A DNA stretch of 36,271 bases from NCBI GenBank assembly GCA_009746045.1, contig RPFO01000296.1, positions 2,451,894-2,488,164 of the forward strand, given 5' to 3'. The DNA comes from Mesostigma viride. Its lineage: Eukaryota > Streptophyta > Mesostigmatophyceae > Mesostigmatales > Mesostigmataceae. Shown here one piece after another: positions 9,658 to 18,423 of this stretch (within the stretch, counting starts at the first letter, position 1; each line of letters opens with the position of its first letter). The notes beneath the pieces are model-generated. The model was given only the letters and a program-made list of their open reading frames with translations. It made no database searches and was not told the DNA's origin. A program made the translations under genes and the position numbers.

Positions 9658-11084
9658 CTGTCGCGTCCGTGATCTATCACGTCCGCAATTCAGATTTTAG
9701 CGTAATTCTGACGTCCACAGCCTTGTGCGGGTTGCTATACCGCGGCCCGGTACTGACGCCGCGGATCTCAATTGTACTCACGCGCCAAGTCCGCTGAATT
9801 TGCTGACGGAACTTTTGGGCGGACCTGAATTTCACTGACATTCGTCACAAGGGCAGTTTGCCGAATGCTGGTACGCAGCAAGCCGGCAAGGCACTGAGCA
9901 GATGTGCAATTTCAGGATTTCAACGTGGGACACCAGACACAAATGCAAGGAAGCCCCAGGCGGTGCCTGGCATAGCCGATAGATTTGCCCTTGTATATTT
10001 GTGTTCGCTTGACAGATAAAGCTTGAAGTTTAGCTTGTCGGAAATTAGACAATGTTATGATTGGCTGATGTCTAAAGTGGCGCTAGTGGCGCCAGCCGCC
10101 AGGCTTGAGCTTTGAGCAGTATAGAAGGATGAGCAACGAACCATGGTGGTCGTTGTTCGTCCGTTTCTCTCCCTCACAACTGGTTTGTTGTCTTCATGGG
10201 GTGAAATAGTTCGAGCAGCCCGGAGCAGCCCCCGTGAGTGGTTGCATGCAGTCAGTTGCCATGAGGATGGACTGACGGATATGACAATGTATTGGTTTTG
10301 TTAAGAATGTGTGTAAGACTGAGAACGAGACAAGGGACAGGGCCTTCGGGCACCCTGGTCGTCGTTGGCAAGAATGCCAGTAGGAACTAGGTCGGGAACA
10401 CACGCGCACTGCCGCCACAAGGGGCCTGCAGTGGCGTCAACCAAGGGACCTCACAGCTGCTCTTATAACTACAACATTACAACTCGACACTCTTTGTAAT
10501 TCGTCATGTATCTCATTGGAATTGAAATGTCTTTTGGTTGCTTTAATGATAAAGCATGGTCTCAAGAATCGGCTGGTTGGGCCGGATTGCCTGTCATGAA
10601 GGTGGCGGTGCCATAAAGGACCGCACCTTTCATTCTCATTTTAAACGGACGAACAACCCATGATGGGTTCAGTCCGGCCAGCCTGGATGTTCCTCCTGCT
10701 TCACCCAGGGAAGCACAAGGAAGAGGTTATTGCTTAGCCTTCAAAAGCATCTGAAGAGGTTAGGCTTTTCCCTGTAAAAGCCATTGAAGGGGTTATTGCT
10801 AAGCCTTTAAAAGCATGCATGTTAAGGTTGTTGCTGATCCTGGAAAAGCATCTTTGAGCAGCTGGATTTTTTTTTTCTTTTTGCTGCTGCCTGGAATGAC
10901 GCCCTCTTTGGGCTTCCTTCTTTAGTGTGAGATGCCTTTCTTTCACTTTTTGCTCTCACGTTGTTGTGAGCTAAATAGTGGGGGGGGAGGTGGCATATCT
11001 CACACATGATTACTGCTGATAGTGGATGCATTCCAAGTAGCGGTAATGACCAGTCCAGGATGATATGGCACGCAAACGCGACAG
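9658..11084. repeat. 1.43-kb tandem repeat, unit 1 (1427 bp)
   Basis: The unit begins CTGTCGCGTCCGTG and ends CGCGACAG, short inverted ends. It differs from unit 2 by only a few bases (for example GTCCACAGCC against GTCCGCAGCC). Landmarks are GTGATCTATCAC near the start, a GTGGGGGGGGAGGTG purine tract at 10978-10992, and a T10 run near 10867. No protein motif is found in any frame; the repeated 74-residue minus-strand frame (10194-10418) has no coding signature. It is probably a non-autonomous mobile element or satellite unit of unknown class. Confidence 0.9.
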
Positions 11085-12512
11085 CTGTCGCGTCCGTGAT
11101 CTATCACGTCCGCAATTCAGATTTTAGCGTAATTCTGACGTCCGCAGCCTTGTGCGGGTTGCTATACCGCGGCCCGGTACTGACGCCGCGGATCTCAATT
11201 GTACTCACGCGCCAAGTCCGCTGAATTTGCTGACGGAACTTTTGGGCGGACCTGAATTTCACTGACATTCGTCACAAGGGCAGTTTGCCGAATGCTGGTA
11301 CGCAGCAAGCCGGCGAGGCACTGAGCAGATGTGCAATTTCAGGATTTCAACGTGGGACACCAGACACAAATGCAAGGAAGCCCCAGGCGGTGCCTGGCAT
11401 AGCCGATAGATTTGCCCTTGTATATTTGTGTTCGCTTGACAGATAAAGCTTGAAGTTTAGCTTGTCGGAAATTAGACAATGTTATGATTGGCTGATGTCT
11501 AAAGTGGCGCTAGTGGCGCCAGCCGCCAGGCTTGAGCTTTGAGCAGTATAGAAGGATGAGCAACGAACCATGGTGGTCGTTGTTCGTCCGTTTCTCTCCC
11601 TCACAACTGGTTTGTTGTCTTCATGGGGTGAAATAGTTCGAGCAGCCCGGAGCAGCCCCCGTGAGTGGTTGCATGCAGTCAGTTGCCATGAGGATGGACT
11701 GACGGATATGACAATGTATTGGTTTTGTTAAGAATGTGTGTAAGACTGAGAACGAGACAAGGGACAGGGCCTTCGGGCACCCTGGTCGTCGTTGGCAAGA
11801 ATGCCAGTAGGAACTAGGTCGGGAACACACGCGCACTGCCGCCACAAGGGGCCTGCAGTGGCGTCAACCAAGGGACCTCACAGCTGCTCTTATAACTACA
11901 ACATTACAACTCGACACTCTTTGTAATTCGTCATGTATCTCATTGGAATTGAAATGTCTTTTGGTTGCTTTAATGATAAAGCATGGTCTCAAGAATCGGC
12001 TGGTTGGGCCGGATTGCCTGTCATGAAGGTGGCGGTGCCATAAAGGACCGCACCTTTCATTCTCATTTTAAACGGACGAACAACCCATGATGGGTTCAGT
12101 CCGGCCAGCCTGGATGTTCCTCCTGCTTCACCCACGGAAGCACAAGGAAGAGGTTATTGCTTAGCCTTCAAAAGCATCTGAAGAGGTTAGGCTTTTCCCT
12201 GTACAAAGCCATTGAAGGGGTTATTGCTAAGCCTTTAAAAGCATGCATGTTAAGGTTGTTGCTGATCCTGGAAAAGCATCTTTGAGCAGCTGGATTTTTT
12301 TTTTCTTTTTGCTGCTGCCTGGAATGACGCCCTCTTTGGGCTTCCTTCTTTAGTGTGAGATGCCTTTCTTTCACTTTTTGCTCTCACGTTGTTGTGAGCT
12401 AAATAGTGGGGGGGGAGGTGGCATATCTCACACATGATTACTGCTGATAGTGGATGCATTCCAAGTAGCGGTAATGACCAGTCCAGGATGATATGGCACG
12501 CAAACGCGACAG
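11085..12512. repeat. 1.43-kb tandem repeat, unit 2 (1428 bp)
   Basis: This unit is almost identical to unit 1. It is one base longer because of an insertion near 12205 (CCTGTACAAAGCC in place of CCTGTAAAAGCC). Its junctions with units 1 and 3 form the 16-bp palindrome CGCGACAGCTGTCGCG. The near-identity means the array is very young or homogenised. Confidence 0.9.
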
Positions 12513-13493
12513 CTGTCGCGTCCGTGATCTATCACGTCCGCAATTCAGATTTTAGCGTAATTCTGACGTCCGCAGCCTTGTGCGGGTTGCTATACCGCGG
12601 CCCGGTACTGACGCCGCGGATCTCAATTGTACTCACGCGCCAAGTCCGCTGAATTTGCTGACGGAACTTTTGGGCGGACCTGAATTTCACTGACATTCGT
12701 CACAAGGGCAGTTTGCCGAATGCTGGTACGCAGCAAGCCGGCGAGGCACTGAGCAGATGTGCAATTTCAGGATTTCAACGTGGGACACCAGACACAAATG
12801 CAAGGAAGCCCCAGGCGGTGCCTGGCATAGCCGATAGATTTGCCCTTGTATATTTGTGTTCGCTTGACAGATAAAGCTTGAAGTTTAGCTTGTCGGAAAT
12901 TAGACAATGTTATGATTGGCTGATGTCTAAAGTGGCGTATAGTGGCGCCAGCCGCCAGGCTTGAGCTTTGAGCAGTATAGAAGGATGAGCAACGAACCAT
13001 GGTGGTCGTTGTTCGTCCGTTTCTCTCCCTCACAACTGGTTTGTTGTCTTCATGGGGTGAAATAGTTCGAGCAGCCCGGAGCAGCCCCCGTGAGTGGTTG
13101 CATGCAGTCAGTTGCCATGAGGATGGACTGACGGATATGACAATGTATTGGTTTTGTTAAGAATGTGTGTAAGACTGAGAACGAGACAAGGGACAGGGCC
13201 TTCGGGCACCCTGGTCGTCGTTGGCAAGAATGCCAGTAGGAACTAGGTCGGGAACACACGCGCACTGCCGCCACAAGGGGCCTGCAGTGGCGTCAACCAA
13301 GGGACCTCACAGCTGCTCTTATAACTACAACATTACAACTCGACACTCTTTGTAATTCGTCATGTATCTCATTGGAATTGAAATGTCTTTTGGTTGCTTT
13401 AATGATAAAGCATGGTCTCAAGAATCGGCTGGTTGGGCCGGATTGCCTGTCATGAAGATGGCGGTGCCATAAAGGACCGCACCTTTCATTCTC
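12513..13493. repeat. 1.43-kb tandem repeat, unit 3 (first 981 bp only)
   Basis: The third copy stops at CTTTCATTCTC, after which units 1 and 2 continue with ATTTTAAACGG but here CotH-flanking sequence begins. The array is therefore A-B-A-B-A, with A about 981 bp and B about 446 bp. An LTR-internal-LTR array would show that layout, but no clear TG...CA ends or 5-bp target duplication are visible. Small differences include GGCGTATAGTGG near 12937 and GAAGATGG near 13455. Confidence 0.9.
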
Positions 13494-13500
13494 CATTCAG

Positions 13501-14958
13501 CGTGGTTTTCATTCTCCGTTTGCGCGCACCTCGCGCGCGTGGCTGGTCGAGAAGCTGCTCTCCTTCCCGCGCCTCCGCGAGCTGTACCGGAGCTACGTGA
13601 GGGAGCTCGTGTCCACGGCAGGGGCCCTCAGCCCGTCCCGATTCGCGTCGCGCCTCTCCTCTCTCCACGCGCTCGTCGCCCCCTGGGCCCCGCTCATCGA
13701 GGCGCACACCTACTTCCCGTACAACCCGGCCACGCGCGAGGTCGCCGTGCAGCTGTACGCGCGGCGCCGTGCGGTTGCGCTGCGAGAGATGTCGGTCACC
13801 GTGATCGGGTGGCGGAGGACAGCAACACGGGATGAGATAAACAGCTACAACGGGGGTGTGGCCCCTCCTGGCATGACAGCCACCATGATGGGGTTTGACA
13901 TCGATGGCGTCGCTGATTCCCCCACACTAGAGCTGTACCGCGGGTGCACGTATTGGTTCGACGTGAGGGCGGTCGAGGGGGGGTTGTTTGCGGTCGCCCG
14001 CTTGGCCCCCGGCAACAACTCCACCTTTTATCAGCTTGAAAAGTCGCCAGCGCCCACCCTGCAGGGTCTATCCACGCTCGCCGTCCCCAACGATACACCC
14101 GACGTGATCTTCCTTGTCCCTTGGGCGGACGCCAACGCGACCTCCCAGTCGGTGACCCTCAACTCCGACGACACCTCCTCTTCACAATACACCATCCGCG
14201 CGTGGTCGGTCGTCCGAGTCGCCGACCCGCCCGCGGGGGCCACCCGGCCCGCCTCGGTGGCCACCCTCTTCATCAATGAGGTCATGGCGGCGGCTCCCGT
14301 CGGGGCGACTGACTGGGTGGAGCTCGTGAACATCTCCCCAGATACCCCCGTGGACCTGAAAGGGGCCTGGATGACCGATGAGCCATTCTCGCACCCGCCC
14401 CTGCGCGCGCACCGTCTGGAATTCGGGAACCCCGCTTGCCCGACCAGCATACCCCCTGGGGGGTACTGCCTGGCGCTGCACCAGGGCACGGGCCCGTGCG
14501 ACTTCCCGTTTGGGCTGGGCGTCGCCGAGCAGGTGTGTCTGTATCATGGGGGGGTGCTCCTGGAGTGCGCCAAGTGGCCGTCGGGGCAGGCGGGGCACCA
14601 GAACAAGGGGGGGAGCTGGGGGCGGCTACCGGATGGCCGTGGTGCGTTCATGCCGCTCACGGTGGCCAGCAGAGAGCTGCAGAACTACGAGAAGGTGTGG
14701 ACAAGGGACGACGATAAACGGGCGCGTCGGCTCGGGTTGGGGCTGGGGCTGGGCCTCGGCTTGGGCTTGCTCCTGGTGGCTCTGCTGGTGGTGGTGGTGC
14801 TGCGGATGAGGCGAAGGCAGTACACAGGCGAGGGGGGTCAGGAGGACGGCATTACCGCGTTCGGCGTCCGGCTGAACGTGCGTGCGGATGACGGCTCGAC
14901 GGAGAAACCAGGAGAACGCAAGTTGGAGACGTTCGCCCCTATCCGCTTGGTTCTTTAG
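13501..14958 (+). CDS. CotH-kinase gene, C-terminal part: end of kinase, LTD domain, membrane anchor
   Basis: The frame opens after the AG at 13500 and runs without interruption to TAG at 14956-14958. It starts with the final CotH segment (WLVEKLLSFPRLRELYRSYV). A beta-rich region follows, with LELYRGCTYWFDV near 13929-13967, faintly cupredoxin-like. Next comes a lamin-tail-like LTD domain from about 14266 (LFINEVMAAAPVGATDWVEL), which is often found beside CotH in bacteria. A hydrophobic helix at about 14739-14805 (alternating Leu-Gly, then Leu/Val) is followed by RMRRRQY and about 45 cytoplasmic residues. The topology predicted is a type I membrane protein with the kinase outside the cell or in the secretory lumen. 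Codon use is strongly GC-ending, like the N-terminal part. Confidence 0.85.
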   Translation, partial: RGFHSPFARTSRAWLVEKLLSFPRLRELYRSYVRELVSTAGALSPSRFASRLSSLHALVAPWAPLIEAHTYFPYNPATREVAVQLYARRRAVALREMSVTVIGWRRTATRDEINSYNGGVAPPGMTATMMGFDIDGVADSPTLELYRGCTYWFDVRAVEGGLFAVARLAPGNNSTFYQLEKSPAPTLQGLSTLAVPNDTPDVIFLVPWADANATSQSVTLNSDDTSSSQYTIRAWSVVRVADPPAGATRPASVATLFINEVMAAAPVGATDWVELVNISPDTPVDLKGAWMTDEPFSHPPLRAHRLEFGNPACPTSIPPGGYCLALHQGTGPCDFPFGLGVAEQVCLYHGGVLLECAKWPSGQAGHQNKGGSWGRLPDGRGAFMPLTVASRELQNYEKVWTRDDDKRARRLGLGLGLGLGLGLLLVALLVVVVLRMRRRQYTGEGGQEDGITAFGVRLNVRADDGSTEKPGERKLETFAPIRLVL

Positions 14959-16768
14959 ATCGAGCGAAATTGGATAGTAGTATGGCAAAATTACCCAAAG
15001 CGTTGTTAATTCTGAGTTGTTTTTGGTTGTCTCAAATTTGGTGGACAACCGATTTTATGGATCTGGCATGTCATTGTCTGGCATGGCAATGTCATGGCAT
15101 CGTGAAAATGGATGGTAACCTAGAATCAGTCATGGCGTCCTGGTTAACAGCGTTGTCTGTTTGGCGCATGCCATGGGAATTTTCAGGCGTTCCCTCAAAA
15201 TGCCTTTTTTTTTCGTTTGTTTGAGCTGGGCCGTGATGGACTGGTTGTTGACGCCCTCTGATCACGCCTAGTGATGTTGGGGGTAATGACAAACAACCAT
15301 CTTCAGCCCATCTGGCACCTTTCTTAGCATCGTAGGCAAAGCCAAGTGGCATGTATGATTTTGATTGAGTAAGGGTGTAGATATAATCCTGAGTCGTACT
15401 TCCAACATAGCTACATGGTGATGAAAAGCATGCTAGTTCAGTGCAGTATTTTCTGAATCAATCAAATTTAATTTGTGACTGCTACAAGTATCAAGGAGAC
15501 AACCAGCGCAGGCCAGAAATCGGGAGAATCCGGACCATGGTAGCTCGAGCCTGCCGTTATCTTGTCCGCATGTTCGAGTCGTTCAGGATGATGAAGATGA
15601 ATGGTGATGGAAATGTGTATCCTTGTGCATTGAAATTATGGCTGGCTTACGTGTAGAGCGACTATAGATGACCTAGACGGTGGGGCCGGAAACAGCATGC
15701 TTGATCAGGGCGTGTGTTTCGAGCCTAACTGGCCGGGATTGTCTAGTGGTGAGCACCATTGCTGCGATCGCTCTCCCAACATTTACGAGGAAATACCCGC
15801 AATTAAATGGAAAACCACTGAAAAGGTCTAGCTAGTCAGTCATCACGTTAGCCATGCCATGATTCCAAACGTCCAAGAACTGCACACAGTGCAAAGGCAA
15901 AAAGCCGGATGACAGCACTTTCAAATGTGCGGCGGGAACCAAAAGCCTGCGTATGCCAGAAAACATCGTGTTGCTGCAGCGACGCGACGATGTGGACAAC
16001 GAATCCAGTGCTAAGCTCGGAACGGCCGCAAAGGAGATCTGGCATCACAGGTATGTTGAAGGCTACAAGTATGTTGACTGAAGTGGCTAACCCATATTAG
16101 TCACGTGCCCAAAAAAATGTTGCCAGGCTTGTGCGGCACCTTAATTAAGGACCGAGGCCTTCGTTTCCCCCATGTTTGCATGCGTCTATACGTAGCTTGT
16201 CCACGATCTATATGTGCGCGGGGTCTGCGCCCTTTGCAATGGCGGTCATCGGGCCTCCCCAGGTAAGGTGAGGAGGTGGCAGCCCAGCTGGGCAGACTGC
16301 ACTGGGGCCCCGGGTCGAGTCTACGTACTTGGTTAATTAGTCAGCTCTAGAGTCTCGTGAGCCCGTTGGGGGACCACAGAGCACTGAATTCCCTAATAAC
16401 CGACGTAGCGGACATCTCCCCAAGACATCAATATGTACACGTATGCCCACAACGCATTAGCATTAGAGTAGTCAGTCATGCTTTGCCCATGCAGAGAGTT
16501 ACTCTCTGTTGAGATGTCATGCCCTACTAGGTAGCTCTTGCCTAGCCACAATCATCTTCCACCCTATGTCCGCACCTTAGCTGCTGGAATACATCGATCG
16601 AGGTGCAGGTGCACCTTGTGCACCCCGCTGAGTTGGTGGCTCCTTACATCCCGGCCCCACGGCCTGCAGGTTGTAGCCCAGAATGTATTAAAAGCCATAG
16701 GCCTCCTTCTCAGGGCCATTAATTATGTGAGGTGGCACCCCAAAACCCCAAAAATTTGACATACTAGT
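14959..16768. other. 1.8-kb non-coding spacer between CotH gene and chromovirus LTR
   Basis: It contains no gene. It is AT-richer than the flanking gene, with only motif-free short frames. Two places faintly resemble tRNA promoters: an A-box-like TGTCTAGTGGTGAGCACC near 15739, and an A/B-box-like pair at about 16275-16325. Neither folds as a full tRNA. The poly(A) site of the CotH gene should lie in the first few hundred bases, but I cannot place it. Confidence 0.4.
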
Positions 16769-18050
16769 TGTAACGTGCCAAGCCTATCAGCCAGGCACGT
16801 TTGGAAAGATCGTCTCCTCGTAAATACGGGACTATCGTCCCGGGGTGTATACATGCCTGAGAAGGGAAGATTTTTACTGTGCTAAGGGCTACTTGCTGTG
16901 ATCACATCGTAGGCCCTGGGGCATTATATTTACCTTCTTGAGTTCTTCGCATGTGTTCATACACAAGGGTTATGACAGACATGGATTCATTCATTCATTT
17001 ACAAGACGTTGATCGAGGTTACGTCGAGTGATTGACAACGTCCGAACCTGACATCCGACCGCCTCCATCCTCACTGCCTTTATGCCAAGCAGTGCCACTA
17101 GGTCGTCGGCACCGGCTGGCTGATGCACTCTTGTGGCTCAGAAAATTCCCCACTAAACTTACGGCCTGAAGTATATTGGGCCAAACTACAGGTCGACCAT
17201 AGGTCGAATCGACCTCTAACCATGTCCGTGGTAACTATCGTTATACTTTATGCCATCGGATACACGTCTATCGATATATATCCCAATGTCACCAATATTA
17301 CTCTAGATGTCAGCTGTCGGCACCCTCGTATACACATGCAGAGCCGTGTGCCGGAAGGTATATGGACTTCAAACCACCTTAGTAGGTATCTATCTCTTTT
17401 GCACGTATCTTTTTATACCATATTTCTTTTGCCATGCAAACTTTCTCGTGCTCACTAGGCTCGACCCTAGTCGGCACGCTTGTTACGCCGCAAGCCTCGG
17501 CCGCCACCTCTACCTCTACCGGTCCTGATACTACCTAAACTAGTGAGGCCGCTTCTATTTACACCCCTAGCGAAAGACGACCGAGACGAACCAGATCTCA
17601 ATGCATTTACATATGTACTACTGTAATATGCCATAGGCCATTTAATCAAACCCGTTTACTCCAGGAAAAGAGGAAGGAAACACAACTAAACTGCCGTGAC
17701 CCAAGCCTATATGTGTTAATTCATTTAACACACGCCGAGTGACCACACAAGGAGTGGAACGTGCATAAATGGTCACCAACGGTCCAACAGGCTCGGGCCG
17801 ACCTGGCCCTCGCCTGCAGAACACAGAAACACAGGCAGGTGCACAGATGCACGCCGGTCCACTACATTCTACAAAAGGATAAGGACCACTAATATAGTAC
17901 GCGGCGCGGCGCCCAAAGGCACCCAATATACCACAGTACTGTTACGGGGACAATCATGTCCAAACTAGAACTGCACGTAACCTAGGAACAACCGAGGCCA
18001 AGGACCTAATTTACGTCCGTAACTACAACGAATTGTTACGCGACGTAACA
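16769..18050 (-). repeat. candidate 3' LTR of the chromovirus
   Basis: On the minus strand, TGTTACGTCGCG starts at 18050 immediately after a G-rich purine tract, as expected for an LTR 5' edge. The best matching right edge is CGTTACA at 16769, giving 1282 bp with nearly inverted ends (TGTTACG and TGTAACG). The interior is non-coding and AT-richer than pol. The left boundary is chosen only by the end motif. The expected 5-bp duplication would be CTAGT (16764-16768, plus strand) and can be tested only beyond the window. Confidence 0.45.
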
Positions 18051-18063
18051 CCTCCCCCCCCAC
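18051..18063 (-). other. polypurine tract of the chromovirus
   Basis: The minus strand reads GTGGGGGGGGAGG directly before TGTTACG. LTR retrotransposons start plus-strand DNA synthesis at such a tract, immediately upstream of the 3' LTR. The position fits exactly. Confidence 0.6.
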
Positions 18064-18423
18064 AAAAGGTAGGGAGCCCTCTCCCTACGCAGAGAGGAGG
18101 GAACCAAAGGGGTAGGAAAAACCTAATGCACCCAGCACATACCAACACAATCGATAGACCATCCCAGATACAAAGCACCAATAGTTCACACGGTCTCCAC
18201 CACCACGCCGGGTGGTGTAGGGTTAGCCAGCACCAAGCCTGGTGGGAGGTTCCCCTAACTGCCTGGAACGGAGTCCTGGCCGGGGGGACGGCACTGGGCA
18301 GGACACACAGAGTAAACACATCAGCGCTAAGGACCAAGAACAGCCAACCAACTGGCCAGAATATGAGGGCGACTCTATATACCGGAGGGACAACACCCTC
18401 AGGTCGGGCCTAAGGCCCTCTAT

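Larger units (their letters stand above)
9644..13500 (+). other. 3.86-kb GT-AG, phase-0 intron inside the CotH domain
   Basis: The CotH reading breaks after FGYHPGDLDLYESSLLHWG-RD and resumes only after 13500. GT at 9644-9645 and AG at 13499-13500, the latter preceded by a pyrimidine-rich stretch (CCTTTCATTCTCCATTCAG), join the two halves exactly in frame. The result restores the usual CotH sequence, with a Pro-Phe-Ala-Arg segment leading to WLVEKLL. Apart from about 14 bp at the left and 7 bp at the right, the intron consists wholly of the tandem 1.43-kb repeat. The alternative is a disruptive insertion whose edges happen to allow this splice. Confidence 0.6.

Noticed and set aside
10194-13274. 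Identical 74-codon minus-strand frame repeated three times in the 1.43-kb array
   Set aside because: Its repetition only reflects the DNA repeat; composition and lack of motifs do not support a protein.
9658-13493. Clear LTR retrotransposon in the CotH gene
   Set aside because: No convincing TG...CA ends, primer site or matching 5-bp duplication; only a 3-bp CTC at both edges, which is too weak. Kept as a hypothesis, not a call.
4388-14958. CotH gene as recent bacterial DNA
   Set aside because: Its GC-rich codon use, the intron and the extended eukaryotic-style membrane architecture argue for a resident gene; the family itself occurs in eukaryotes.
15736-15785. tRNA gene (TGTCTAGTGGTGAGCACC, like a His or Glu tRNA D-arm)
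   Set aside because: No B box or T arm follows and no acceptor stem pairs.
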